NCBI GenBank assembly: GCA_015680685.1
Contig: MNCI01007673.1
Span: 154,948-218,947 of the forward strand
Length of the DNA: 64,000 nucleotides
Reading direction: 5' to 3'
Source of the DNA: Gnetum montanum
Taxonomy: Eukaryota; Streptophyta; Gnetopsida; Gnetales; Gnetaceae
The position numbers were made by a program, and so were the translations under genes. Below the pieces are notes generated by a model. The model was not told where the DNA came from and did no database searches. It worked only from the letters and a program-made list of their open reading frames with translations. This document shows positions 12,012 through 24,186 of the stretch, piece after piece (within the stretch, counting starts at the first letter, position 1; every line of letters begins with the position of its first letter).

Positions 12012-12700
12012 GTAGCCTAAACTAGATCTTTGTAAATACTCTTAGAGTGAAAGATCTTATCTTTATCTTTTCCTTCATACCTCTTTCTACATTCATATGG
12101 TGCAATTACTTTGGTTATAGCTTCAGCCACCTTACCCTTAATGTCCTTGAGGGTAGTGATTATCTTTTCATCCATCCCATCTCAAACCCAATCCACTCTA
12201 TGAGCCAAGTCTGTCAAGGTCTTGTTGGTTCTAACTTAATATTTCACCAAGGCCTTGATTGTAGTGGAAGATTTAGTCATATATTTAATTTTTTTAGCCT
12301 TCCTTGTATGCATAGGATTCTAATTATACTTCTTAAAATACTGTAGCTTTTCTAATTTGGCTCACAAATTTTTTATGTACTTGATCCATCACATACATGT
12401 TCACACACTTCCTTGTTTCCTCCCTCAAGGCTTTTAAAATGTGTATTAACTACTTCCTTTGGTTGAATTCATGGTTCATAGGTCATCAATAATTTTAGAA
12501 TATTTTCATCTCTAAATTGATTTTGGGGGGTAATAATTTAGAGTATATCTCTACATCTTCGATGAAGGCACAATAAAATAATTTCAACTTTTACCAATCA
12601 CTCACAATCCCTTGCAAGTAGCAAGCATTGTTAAAGGCTTGCATTTAAAGCTAAGGATCATCACGAGTATACCTTCTATATGTTGAAGAATTCATCATGT
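12012..12700 (-). pseudogene. gag: A0: gag relic (Athila-like), upstream half
   Basis: On the minus strand the reading QAFNNACYLQG...KLKLF (about 12560-12650) matches A2 gag QAFHNACAL...KLKLF. Further on, a Lys/Glu-rich stretch before the S1 target site matches the charged tail of A2 gag (IENILKIVEESKVE). After the S1 insertion the frame resumes at 6396 with FFDDEGSYEYCANL, equivalent to DDDSGCEIYYYDHP in A2. The continuity across S1 is the main evidence that S1 is nested here. Many stops and frame changes. Confidence 0.6.
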
Positions 12701-12769
12701 TGCAAAACACTACTTCTAAATAGGTATGTGCAATGATATAAATAAATTTTTTTAAGAATGTCTTATTTG

Positions 12770-13720
12770 TTATATATTCAAGGGAGGAAAAGGTATTGCT
12801 TATCATTATTTACCTTGGCTCATTTCCAATGCTTCATAGGGGATTATTTATATGGATTTTTTATGTGAAATCCCACAAATGCAATCTGGGCATTATTCTA
12901 TCTTTGTTATAGTGAAAATATTTTCCAAAATGGTCCATTTTATTTCTTGAAAAAGAATTAATAATGCATCTCATGAAGTTCATTTGTTTTTCTAGCATGT
13001 TATTAAATTGCATGGCATCCCATTGAATATTGTAAGTGATAGATATGTAAGATTTACATGTCACTTTAGGAGATCATTATGGAAATTATTAGGTACCAAT
13101 CAATCATTCTCTAGTATCTATCATTAACAAAGTAATGAATAAAAAGAGAGTGTAAATTATTAATTGCTAAAAATCTTAAGATGTCTATGTGAAGATCAAC
13201 CAAATACATGGAAAAATTTCTTAACTCATGTTAAGTTTAGTTATAACAAATCTTGTCATTATAGCAATGGTAAAAGTCCATGTATGGTAAATTATGGGTA
13301 TTCTTCTAGAATGATCTATGACTTGAGGAACTTTGATGATTGTGCTCATGTCAAATCAAATTTTGGGAAAAATATACCAAACTTTCATAAACAAGTTAAG
13401 ACCATGCTTGAAAGCAAGGCAATATAAGTTGCTACTACCAAGAATTTAGGTAAGAATAAAATGAAATTCAATGTTGGTGACCATGTTTGCCTTCATTTGG
13501 ATAAGAAGAGGCTGAGGAATATAAACTTCTTGAAGCTCCATTCCAAGAAGATTAGCCCATTCTAAATCAAGGCCAAAGAGAATGATAATACATATAAGCT
13601 TAATCTCCCTAACCATCTTTCATTTTAAATCTAAGTCATTTTTCTGACAAAGTGCTTGCATTAGATCTTAAGGATAACATTGAATTCCTCAATGGAGTGA
13701 TTGAAGATCCAAGTTAATCC
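12770..13720 (+). pseudogene. pol: G1: integrase relic of a Ty3/gypsy element
   Basis: The 5' part of the element is missing. The integrase core reads GIIYMDF..., then SIFVIVKIFSKMVHFIS, then LHGIPLNIVSDRYVRF (two catalytic Asp positions visible); the Glu region is damaged. It continues with WKNFLTHVKFSYNKSCHYS (ORF 13164-13427) and the C-terminal MKFNVGDHVCLHLDKKR and ENDNTYKLNLPNHLSF. This order is standard for gypsy integrases, which insert the cDNA into chromosomal DNA. It joins the A0 gag relic head to tail with opposite orientation at about 12700-12770; no boundary was resolved. Confidence 0.8.
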
Positions 13721-13739
13721 AAGACATCAAAGGAAAGAA

Positions 13740-14340
13740 ATCTACTTTAAATAAAAAACATCTTTTCTAGATGATAGATGTCTCTTATGAACATAAGACA
13801 TCTTCTATGCATGATCTAGTCTTGAGAAAGGCATCTTTCATAGATTAAAAATGTCTTCACTATAAGGTGTCCACTCTCGAAGAAGATTTCTTTCTTGGTA
13901 TCAATCAACAATCATAAATTTATATTTTGAGCATTGAGGAAAGATGAAAAATCACTTCAAATTGTATAAATAAGCATCAATGCCTACGATTGAGACATAA
14001 GAGAGAGAGAGAGTTGTAACAGAGGAGAAAGTGAGAGAGGATCTCATCTTAATCATTTCATTTAAGTCTTATTGGCCATTGTAAGTGTGGGCATGACTGT
14101 GAAAGGATCTTAATTTCTTGTCTATCCTTGGAACATAGGTTCCTTGATTTTATATTCATTTTTCTCTTTTTAAGCAATAATAAAGAGTTATTTTCTTTTC
14201 TTATTTTCAATTGGGATTATTTGTTGAATTTGGACATTAAATTAGGATCTATAAGGCTAGGTTCACACCACAATTGGTTACAAGAAATAGGTTGTGTAAA
14301 TCATGACTTCAAGAATTGAAGAATTAATCAACGTTTCATT
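13740..14340 (+). repeat. G1 3' LTR (probable, ends not fixed)
   Basis: It follows the integrase end. It has the layout of an LTR: an upstream dyad cluster (13758-13880), a TATA box (TATAAATA, 13965-13972), a GA-rich leader (GAGAGAGAGAGAG near 14001) and AATAAAGAG near 14177 as a possible polyadenylation signal. No partner LTR is in the window, so both ends are uncertain. Confidence 0.55.
13758..13972 (+). promoter_or_regulatory. G1 promoter: dyad cluster plus TATA box
   Basis: ACATCTTTTCTAGATG, GATAGATGTCTC, AAGACATCTTC and AAATGTCTTC occur within about 120 bases, upstream of TATAAATA. The same AGATGTCT/AGACATCT words fill the promoter of the unrelated Sirevirus-like LTRs. Confidence 0.5.
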
Positions 14341-14639
14341 CACAAGAGGCCTTGAAAAGCTATACTTTAAAGATGAGAGAAAGCTTTAAATTCTTGGGAT
14401 ACGTACAATAAAAATAAATTTTAAATATGGAAACCAATTTGAAATCAATGATGTATTTTATATTACAGATCCTCGAAAATCTCTCCTTTTAGCTAGCCAG
14501 TTGATAAATGAAAACTATAACATTATTTATCAATCATTGAGAATTTAGCTAGATAATAACAAATGAAGACTATGACATTATATACCAATTATTGGAAATT
14601 TGGCTAGATCAACCCTTGAGTGAAATTTTGAAATTCAAA
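14341..14639. other. Unassigned DNA between G1 and T1
   Basis: AT-rich. It contains two similar stretches (GATAAATGAAAACTATAACATTAT and AACAAATGAAGACTATGACATTAT type, about 14500 and 14560), so an imperfect direct repeat, but no gene. Confidence 0.4.
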
Positions 14640-14659
14640 AAAAATATTTTGAAAATTTT

Positions 14660-15140
14660 AAAACTTGAATTTCTCATGAGTCATAGTATTATAGCATGGG
14701 TTGTGGTCTGTGACCACAAGTTTAGCACAAGTCATGATGAATAATCACAAGTGAACCATGATAGGTCAAAATTCATGGTCTAATAAGAAATAATAAATTA
14801 TGAAAACTAAGAATTTCATGATTGGATCATGAGAACTCCATGAGTTATGGTAATGATAAATGGTCATAAATTTTAGTTGTTGAAATCACAAGCCATGGTG
14901 GTCAACCACAAGCACACCACAAGTTATGGTGATAGACCACAAGTGCACCAGTAGTCATGGTAAATTTACCTTATTCCTAATAAAGAACCATGAGACAACC
15001 ACAGGTCATGTCTTATACCATGAGTCATGATTGAGTCCTAGTACTTAACAACAAGTAAATCATGGATTGTGGTTTGTGAATATTTGGAAAGTAGAATGTC
15101 ATGAGTTGTGGTGAACTTGTGGTCTAAGAAACTTGCAATA
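14660..15140. repeat. CATGA / CCACAAG motif cluster in the T1 5' LTR
   Basis: Dozens of short words such as CATGAGTCATAG, ACCACAAGT, AGTCATGGT and CATGAGTTGTGGT in both orientations within 480 bases. The bZIP-type core TGAGTCA occurs near 14664 and 15026. The cluster is partly conserved in the 3' LTR (25080-25420). Confidence 0.6.
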
Positions 15141-16008
15141 CCATGATCTAACCAAGATTACTAGTAAACTAGATAACTATAAAAATCTTCATATTTTGAT
15201 GTTGGATTCAGGTGACACTTGGTTTTTTTGAGACATATCAAATTGATGAACAATTTGAAATGTTAAAATGGACTTAATAAATAATATTTTATGGAAAACA
15301 ATGAAGTATTTCACTTTTGTGACTTTTGCACTTTTAGATTTTCTTCTAGACCATATTTGTGATAAAATTGATGGAAATACTTCAATGGAGATGTTGGAGA
15401 TGATAAGTTGTCGATGAGTGGAATTGAGAACTATTTATGAAATTGATCGAAACTATTGGTAACTACTAGATGAAGAGTAAATATGTTAAAGATGATAATT
15501 GTGACTATGAATTGATGCAAGGATGATAACTTGAAAAAAATTTATTGAACTATTAATAATAAAATGATGAAAGGAATATAAATTTGTAATAATTTTAGTC
15601 TTCTTTTTCTTTCCTCCAATTGCATCAATATCATAACTTACAAGCATGATTTTCCCACATATTTATAGCCAAATGATAGAATCATAATAGAATATAACTG
15701 CATAAGAATATTTTATAGAAACCTAGGCTGGAAACTCAAGAGACATGAGAGATTAGGATCATTCTCTAATTACATCCACCCTTCAATTTTTTCTAAAGGA
15801 AAAAATGATATTTCCTAATTTATATTTTGTGAAAAAATAAATCAAATGTAATTTACATGGCTTTGGTCCCTATTTTGCAAAATAGCTATTTTGAATTCTC
15901 TTGATCTTTGTATTTTCTTGAAATTGAAGCTTTGTCTTCATGCTTTCACTTGATTGTACTATACTTCGAAAGTAAATATGGTCTTCTAATACCTTGAACT
16001 CGAGCTTA

Positions 16009-16040
16009 TTGAATTTATTTATTTATTTATTTATTTATTT
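16009..16040. repeat. (ATTT)n microsatellite
   Basis: About seven ATTT units inside the T1 5' LTR. Confidence 0.85.
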
Positions 16041-16899
16041 TGTCTAGCTTGTAAACTGCAACATGGCCATTTGGAATGAATGAAGTAAGACTTTTCAAAA
16101 TGCATACTAGAACCAACAAATAGTTGGTGAACTATTGCATTATTAATCTTAGTATTGCAATGTGATGTTTTTTGATCTTGATCTTACGATGGATGATGAC
16201 TTTTCATTATGATGTATAATTTATGAGTGTATGCATGTTTTTATTTATATACTGACATGTTGTGTAGGCATATTATCCATGCTTAAGTTTGCTATTCCAT
16301 GATGTTGTTCTCAAATCAAATGGATGAGATGATAAAGATATCTCACTTAGTGTACATTGATTTTTCTTTTCTTTCAAGTGTTAATGCTAGTGGAGCTATG
16401 GACATAAGTTTATAAATGAAGGAAACATGATGCTGACAACTAGTAAATAGGTGGATATTTGATCTTCTTCTTATATATAAGTTAGCTCTAATATTAATGT
16501 ATGTATGCATGGTGATGTTATGTACCTTGATTATTTTATGGATGTTATGTAATGGTTTGGACATTTATTTTTTAGTATTTATATTTTTATGTTTTAGCCA
16601 ATCTCATTTTTTGGATTAAGGTTATGAGGATGACACTAATGACATTTTCAAGCTTTAGATACATTCCCGTATTTTCCACACTTATGTTATGACCACACAT
16701 TTTTCATTTCCATATCTCCATTGTGTATTCATATCTAGCCTTTTATTTATTATTAGTTTATGCATAATACCTTTCTAGCCTAGGTAGGTTAGGAGCATGT
16801 TATAAGTTTCTATTAAAGAGTAGGTTTCATGAGCACACTGTAACAAGTGGCTTACAGTGTAGCAATGGTTGGTGGTAGGACCCACAAGAATCTTATAGG

Positions 16900-17421
16900 T
16901 ATGGGTTTAAATCCAAATCTAGATTAGACTTCAAATGAAACTATGAGGCCACATGTTCCAACTCTAGAAGGTCCCATCATTAGTAAGGCAAATATTAACA
17001 AGTATTTATTAGACTTTCTAAGATAACAAATTGAGAGAACTCCAATGACTTTTTCCACTGTAGAAAGAGAAGTAGGGGGTAGTAGAAAACTAATCAATTA
17101 AAAGCTTATTAAGTAGTTTAGTAAGCTTGGGTTACCTATATTTGATAGTGTAAAGGACCTAAGAATAGCTATCAAGTGGTCCAATGACATTAAGAAAGCC
17201 TTAAAATTGATGAAGTGTTCAATATCACAAAAAATTAGATTGATAGTATATAAGCTGAAGGGCATTGTAAGACATTTACGGGAGACTATGAACAAGGTAA
17301 AGAGATGAAGGAATATATGTCCTCTAGAGTGAATTCTTATCAATCTTCAAAAATAAGCATATATTCCCAAAGGACATGTACATAAAAGTAAATGAATTTT
17401 ACAAGTTCTACCATGGGAACT
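16900..17421 (+). pseudogene. gag: T1 gag relic, upstream half
   Basis: The plus strand reads LGLPIFDSVKDLRIAIKW..., then KCSISQKIRLIVYKLKGIVRHLRET, then FPKDMYIKVNEFYKFYHGNL. This matches the core of plant gypsy gag proteins (capsid region). It stops abruptly at 17421, where C1 is inserted, and resumes at 20353. Confidence 0.6.
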
Positions 17422-18200
17422 TGTTAGAGTTTGCTTTTACATCATTAAAAAACTCTAATTTACCTAAGGATCTTGTGATTAGGAACTTAACTTAATAATT
17501 ATCCAACTTAATATTTTCTTATAATTCTAATCACTTAATAATATTTATTAACACCATAGATTATAAATTACACCTTATGGTTGTTGGACTTATGACAAAA
17601 GTCATAGTCATCCCTAACTAACTGGTTAATGTATGAACTCTATGTATGGTTCCACTACATTTCCTTATAGTTTCTTCTTTATTCTAATGAAGCCTTCCAT
17701 ATGATCTTTTTTTCTTCTTTAGAAAACTAGATCAAGCTTACAATTAACTTAACTTGGATTTTTTCTTCCTTCTTAGAAAATTGGATCCTAACTCTCTTTA
17801 GAGTTTTTCTTACATTACACCTTTACTTCTCTTATAAAGAAAGCTTAATGACACCTTTAGCTATTTAGTTACGAATTTTTTCATGGATTATGATTGTTGA
17901 TCATTGTAACTTATTATTCTTCTTTCCTTATGATATTTGAAAATTCATTAACTTGATCTTCTTCCTCTTCTTCTTCATTGGATATTAATCACTTATATTC
18001 TTTATTAGTTTGCAATGCTTTGTTATACACTACTCACAATCTTCTTCATGTCTTATATATCTTCATAACTCAAATGATGCTTTTCTTTTATTTCATAAGG
18101 ATGGTTATGATGGTTCATGAATTAGTGTAAATGCTTACCAATTAGCATGCAAGAGTATGAAACTAATGATTGAGCATTATAACTTGGTTAAGGTTTAATA
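17422..18200 (-). repeat. C1 3' LTR
   Basis: Begins TGTTAGAGTTTGC and ends GGTTTAATA on the plus strand. It aligns along its length with 19536-20347, for example at GGATCTTGTGATTAGGAAC versus GGATCTTATGATTAGGAAC. Confidence 0.85.
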
Positions 18201-18213
18201 CTCCCCTTCAAGC
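18201..18213 (-). other. C1 polypurine tract
   Basis: Minus strand GCTTGAAGGGGAG adjoins the 3' LTR. Confidence 0.7.
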
Positions 18214-19520
18214 ATTAGTCTCATAAATTCATTTAACATTTTGTTAAGACTTGAATAACTTTTATTATTTACAAGTACATATTCAACCTCGTGATGGTCA
18301 ATCACATATGTAAATAGAGTCTTCTTCACTCATTAATTCATAGATGAATATGAAAAATGAACTCAAAGAATAAGTCTAAATTATAGTCATTTATTATTAT
18401 TGTAATTAGGTTTTAATATTCCTAGTGTCCCAAAATTCAAAACAGCTAAATCTTCCTTCATTTTCTTGAGTCCTATTTCTTTGCTATCAATTACTACTAA
18501 ATTTCTAGCTTAACGATCAATTAGAAATGGTTCTTGCTAAAGATGATGGTTCTATCTATTTTGAAATTTTACTTGATTTCTTGAGTCTATGAAGGCATGA
18601 ATGTCTCCTTTCTAGGAATAATTACCTCAAAATTATACTTATTTTCTAAAATCATGATTTTTCTCCTAATTTGAACTCAAAAACTCATATTTTGAATGAG
18701 AAATTTATTCCATGTGCTTGATGAGGGTTTTCCCTAGCCACTCTATTCCTCACTTTGCATTAATTTTATTTGTGCAAGTGTAATTTGATCTTATAATTAC
18801 TTATTCATAAACTTTTATATTTCATAGGCATAATGTATTAATAAGAATATTATGAAACACATGAATCTTTATTATTTTTCTTTAACAAAGGCTACAATAA
18901 TATGACAAGGTGAAATTGATTTTACTTAACTTTTTTGATCTATCTTAAATTTTAGTAAGATGGCTTAATAACTACAACTTGTTTTATGGATATTTTAGGT
19001 TGAGTTTTAGAGGTGAACTCCAAAAATTATTCATGCATCACTATGACTACTTACAAAGTCTTGTATTTTATTAATACTATTAATTCTTAAGTTTGATGAA
19101 GTTTTTTTGATGCTTCTTTTTTTCTACTTAATTTCATAGTTGATTCTAAAGATGATCTAATTTATCCTTCATTCTTTGCAACACATACATGATATATCCC
19201 AAATGATATTCCACCAAAAGACTTGTTGGTTGATTCATATATGTCTTTTGACATTCTATAAGATGTAGGATTACTTCATCAATTTTTCTTCTAGAGCTCA
19301 AAAATTTCTCATGAGTCTTTTCCATTTTTTTAATATACCAACTCTCTTTGGAACACTCTTATATTTTCCTTTTCACCCCTAATTTGCTTCTTCTATAATT
19401 CCATATTTATTAATTTGATTATCTTCATTAGTCTATAATGCCTTATTGGTTGATGATTTTTCTCAAGAAAATCTCAATTTTTATTTTTACCAAATCTTTG
19501 AGTACTTTCTTAATCACAAC
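18214..19520 (-). other. C1 interior, no recognised coding domain
   Basis: On the minus strand an ATG at 19523 starts a frame reading MVVIKKVLKDLVKIK, soon broken by stops. Further on, EKFLSSRRKIDEVILHLIE and YMYVLQRMKDKL-like pieces are open but match nothing I recognise. The first residues equal those of the ORF at 1328-2158. Confidence 0.4.
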
Positions 19521-19535
19521 CATGCTCTAATAACA
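19521..19535 (-). other. C1 primer binding site, tRNA-Met type
   Basis: Minus strand TGTTATTAGAGCATG beside the 5' LTR, a degenerate TGGTATCAGAGC. Confidence 0.6.
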
Positions 19536-20347
19536 TGTTATAATTTGATTTTACATCTTTAGAAAACTCTAATTTACCCAAGGATCTTATGATTAGGAAC
19601 TTAACTTGATAATTATCCAACTTAATGTTTTCTTAATAGTTCTTATCACTTCAAAATCTTTATAATCATCATAGATTACAAATTACAACTTCTTGCTATT
19701 GGACTTATGACATAAGCCATAGTCATCTCTAGTTAACTGGTTAATATATAAAATTTACATACAATTCCACCACGTTTGCTCATAGCTTCTTCTTCACTCT
19801 AACAAAGCATCTTGGGTGATCTCCTCTTCATATTCAAAAAATTAGATAAGACTTACACTTGGCACAACTTGTATCTTTTATTTCTCCTTAGGAAGCTAGA
19901 TCTTAACTCTCTTTAAAGTCTGGTTTGCTTAGCACCTTTACTTCTTTGGCAAAGAATATTCAATGATATCTTCAACTATTTAGTTATGCACTTCATCATT
20001 GTGTACCATGATTAATCATTGTAACTTAGTGCTCTTCTTTCCTTACAATATTTGATAATTCATTAGCTTAACTTTCTTTCTCTTATTTTTCATTGGATAT
20101 CAATAACTTTTATTATTTCTTACTTTAGAATTCTTTGTTATACACCATATATGTTCCTCTTTGACTCTTATATATCTTCATAACTCAAATGCTACTTTCC
20201 ATTTATTTCATAAGGATAATCACAAATATTCATGATCAAATATTACAATTTTATGAATGAATTACAAAATGACATAAGCTCTTACAAATCAACATCCAAG
20301 ATTACGAAACTAATGATTGACCATTATAAACTCCTTATGGTCTAACA
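19536..20347 (-). repeat. C1 5' LTR
   Basis: Begins TGTTATAATTTG and ends GGTCTAACA on the plus strand; partner of 17422-18200. Confidence 0.85.
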
Positions 20348-20352
20348 AAACT

Positions 20353-20800
20353 TCTATGTTTCTAAATATGATGCTAGATTCCCAAATTGAGCATGTTTTT
20401 CTTGAACATTTAAAAGGATGAGGTTTCTGATGTTAATAGGTTCATATGTGCTTTGAGGCCATCCCTCAAAGGCCACATATTCTTCCTTTGTCTTATAAAC
20501 TATGAGAATGCTAGTGTATGTACTATTGAGTTATAAAGAAGGTAGCATGCTTATGTACCTAAATAGAATAAGATGCACAAGATGAGTCATCCCATTAGAG
20601 TAGGTCTAGTGATGTAGAGTAGGCTAAGAGAGTAAATGATAGCAAACCACAAAAACTAATAGTAATAAGTCATGTAATCACCAAAGGATCTATGATATGT
20701 TTCCTTGGTAAGAAGGTTGGACATTTCAATAGGAATTGTCCAAACTATTTTACTTGTGAATAGCCTTGTCATAAGAGCAAGAACTATAAAAAAAATGTAA
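20353..20800 (+). pseudogene. gag: T1 gag relic, downstream half with zinc knuckle
   Basis: After the C1 target duplication the gag frame resumes (HVFLEHLKG..., then LRPSLKGHIFF-like). A nucleocapsid knuckle reads CFLGKKVGHFNRNCP (20698-20742): the first Cys, the His and the last Cys are in place, but the second Cys is Gly, a one-base change. Confidence 0.6.
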
Positions 20801-20859
20801 ACTACAAGACCAAAGTAGTAGTAGGACAAGCAGATCAAAGAACTAAAGGAAGGATATAT

Positions 20860-23800
20860 ACCCTTATTGATCAACCATTGGGTATTCAATCCAATACTTT
20901 TATGAAGGCTAAAGGTATGATCCTCAAATTATCAAATTTAATTCAAGTTGATCTAGATGCTAGTCATTTTTTTGTAGATCCTAGGATAGATAAACAATTT
21001 TACTTAGAAAGCAATCTTCTTTCACAAATATTGATCATTAAATTAGCTAGAAATAATTAATTCCTTATTGATCATATATATCATGATGTGTCTATCTCAT
21101 TGTATGATGGTCAATAACCTAGTAACTTGTATGTGATGGATCTCGGTGTGTATGATGTGATATTGGATATCTATTGGTTAGCCAAGTATGAGGAAATTTA
21201 AATTGTTAACAAAAACTCTCAACTTGTAAATATGTAACAGTGAACAAGTAATTATTTAAATGAAGCCTAGACATATGAAGTTAGACTTAATCTCATCTAG
21301 GAAATTTATGAGATTGATGTAGACATGGCATATGTATTATGCTATGATAATCAATCAATGATATTGGTAATTTGAAAGTTTTCATTGATGCTCAAATCCA
21401 AAATTCAAGGTTTTCTCCCCAATGAGAGGTAGAGTTTGAAATTAATCTTAAACTAAGTTTTAAACTTATTTTTAAGGAACCACATAGGATTTCATTCGTA
21501 GAGTTGGCTAAACTAAACATACAAATACAAGATTTTTTGAATAATGGCTTAATCAAACTTAGTTTCTTGCATGGGATGTGCCAATGCTATTTAGACTTAA
21601 AAAATTGTAATCTTAGGATGTGCATTGACTATAAATAATTAAATTATATTATCATAAAGAATAAATATAAATTACAAGGATTAATGATTTATTTAATTAC
21701 CTAAGAGAAACTAAGATGTTTTCAAAGATTGATCTCAAATCACATTATTACCAAGTGAGAATCAAAGATAATGATATTCATAAAACAACTTCTAAAATAT
21801 GGTATGAGCACTATAAATTTCTAGTTCTATCTTTTAGACTTATAGGTGTTCCAATAGTATTTATAGACTTGAAGTACAGTGTGATGAGACCATACTTGGA
21901 TTGATTTGTTATTTTATTTATTGATGATTACTATATTCTAAAGATAAGTAGTTACATGAGTAGCACATGAGGATTGTTTTATAAACTCTTAGAGATCATA
22001 AACTTTATGCATAACCATCAAAGTGTTCTTTTTGAAAGATTAAAGTGTAGTTTCTAGGACATCTTGTTTTCAAAGTTAATATTGTAGTGGATCTCAGAAA
22101 GATAGTAATGGTATGTAATTGGTCTATTACCAAGTCAATTAAGGAAGTTAGGAATATCCTTGGCTTAACACATTATCCTCAAAGGTTTTTAACAATTTCT
22201 CTAGAATTTCCTCACCATTGACTAAGCTTTTGAGGAAAGAGGTAAGCTTACCTTGGAGCTTTTCTTGTTAGGAAATTTTTAATGAGTTGAAGAATAGGTT
22301 AATCTCTACTCCAGTGATGATTTTTTCCACTCCAATTATGCCTTATGATGTATGCAAAAATGCTTCAAGTAAAGGCTTTAATTATGTGTTGATGCAATAT
22401 TCTAAGATAGCAACCTATGCTTTGAGAGAGTTAAAACACCACAAGATCATGTATCTAGTACATGATCTTAAGTTAGATACAGTTGGTTTTTCTTTAAAGA
22501 TTTGACATCACTACTTATATGGTGAAAAGTTAATCATTTAGACTAATCATAAGGGTTTACAATACTTTATGGACCAACAATAGTTGAATATTAAAAAAAA
22601 TATATATGAATGAAGTTATTAGGTGATTATTATTTCACTATATAGTGTAGACGATTGAAGAGAAATCTTGTAGCAAATGCTTTGACCAATATGACAAGTA
22701 AATTGAATAGTCTTCTTATACATTCAAAATTAATGGAGTAGATTCATGAGTAGTATTAGTGAGATCCATGGTGTTTGAAGCTTAAGCAACTAAGTAATTC
22801 CCTTGTCACAATGGATGCACCTAGTGTACTTCATTACAAAGACCATATATGTATACCTAAAACTCTTTGGTGGTAACTTTTAAAGAAAGGACATATAAGT
22901 AAGTTTTAGATGCATCCTCATAGTAAGAAGATGTACAAACTATTAAAGAAAGTTTATTGGTGGCCAAGTATGAATAAACAAGTTAGTAAATTTTTGGCTA
23001 AGTGTTTAGTATGCCAATAGGTAAAAATTGAGCATCAAAGGCCATGAGGTTATTTGTTTCCTAATACTATTCCACAATAAAAGTGGAAATTAGTAGATAT
23101 ATATTTTATTACTACGTTGTTTCATACTAATATTGGAAAGGATTCTATTTTTGTATTTATTAACTTATTTGCTAAATATGCTCACTTCCTATCTATGACC
23201 ATACTAATTGGTGTAGAAGATGTTGCATGACCTTTTTGTCTAAGATAGTAAGATGGAATTGGTGTTAGAACTAAGACTGTATCTACTTGTAATGTTAAGG
23301 TTACTTCTAGATTTTGAAGATCTTTTCAAGTAGGTATGAATACCAAGTTAAACATGAGTTTAGGATATCATCCTTTGACTAATGAATATACTGCATATAT
23401 ATATCAAGTGCTAAAAGATATGTTATAGACATGTGAACTTCAATACACTAACAACTAGGATAGTTTGATTTTGTTAGCTAAATTTTCTTACAATAACAAT
23501 TACCAATCTAGTTTAAACATAGCACCTTATGAAATACTTTATAATAGAATATGTCATACTTCTCTATAGTAGGATTCTATAGTAGGATAAATAATATATA
23601 AGTATAGATATTACTATATAGACTATGGAGTAGGTAAACAAAATTAGAGAGAACTTGAAGGAAGCCCAAGATCAACAAGCTACATATGTTAATAAGAGAA
23701 GAAGACCATTTGAAATTTTGGTTAATGATAAAGTATCTCTTTGTGTATCTTTGTTGAAAGCGATTATAAGGTTTTTAAAAAAAGGGTAAGCTTTCACCAA

Positions 23801-24160
23801 GGTATGCTAGACCTTTTAAAGTTATGTACTGAGTTGGTGAGATGAATTATCAAGTTAGCTTATCATGATAATTCTTAGGTATTCATGATGTGTTCCATGT
23901 GTCTATACTACATAAGTATTTACTTTATGGAAGCCATATATGTACTTGATGGAAGCCATATGTTCAATTAGATAGAGGTGCAGCTAGGGAAAAATGTTAC
24001 GTATCTTCAATAGCCAGTTAAAATACTTGATAGCATAAAACCAAGATTAACAAGAAAAGTTTTTCTCATAGTAAAAGTACAATGGAACACATATCGTATA
24101 TCATGAGCCACATTAGAATTTGAATCCAATCTCTGTGTCACTTACCCTTAAATCTTTTAG
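20860..24160 (+). pseudogene. pol: T1 pol relic: protease, RT, RNase H, integrase
   Basis: Protease-like region at about 20930-21190 (VDLDASHFFV, then DVILDIYWLAKYE). RT: FSKIDLKSHYYQVRIK (21716 on) and FVILFIDDYYIL with the catalytic Asp pair intact (21923-21928). RNase H follows at 22270-22700 (PYDVCKNASSKGFNYVLMQ, then HHKIMYLVHDLKL). Integrase at 22900-23560: HPHSKKMYKLLKKVYWWPSM, then CLVCQ of the zinc domain, then FVFINLFAKYAHFLS and the LGYHPLTNE region. The tail (23690-24150) has RYARPFKVMY and FLGIHDVFHVSIL. Stops are frequent in every domain. Confidence 0.75.
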
Positions 24161-24186
24161 GAGGAAGATTCTTAAGAGGAGGAGCA

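Larger units (their letters stand above)
14640..16804 (+). repeat. T1 5' LTR, lacking its beginning
   Basis: From about 16150 it aligns closely with 26000-26576 (for example GATGATGACTTTTCATTATGATGTA versus GAGTGATGACTTTTGATTATGATGTA, shared in pieces) and ends GGTTAGGAGCATGTTATA versus GGTTATGAGGGTGTTACA. It contains the CATGA cluster (14660-15140), also present in the 3' LTR. The first 0.8-0.9 kb of the 3' LTR has no counterpart. Confidence 0.65.
17422..20347 (-). mobile_element. C1: short Ty1/copia-like element nested in T1 gag
   Basis: Two LTRs (779 and 812 bases) with TGTTA...TAACA-type ends flank only 1.3 kb of interior. The primer site (minus TGTTATTAGAGC) and polypurine tract (minus GAAGGGGAG) give the orientation. 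The target duplication is GAACT (17417-17421) and AAACT (20348-20352), one mismatch. The interior cannot hold gag plus pol, so it is a deletion derivative or non-autonomous form. Confidence 0.8.
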
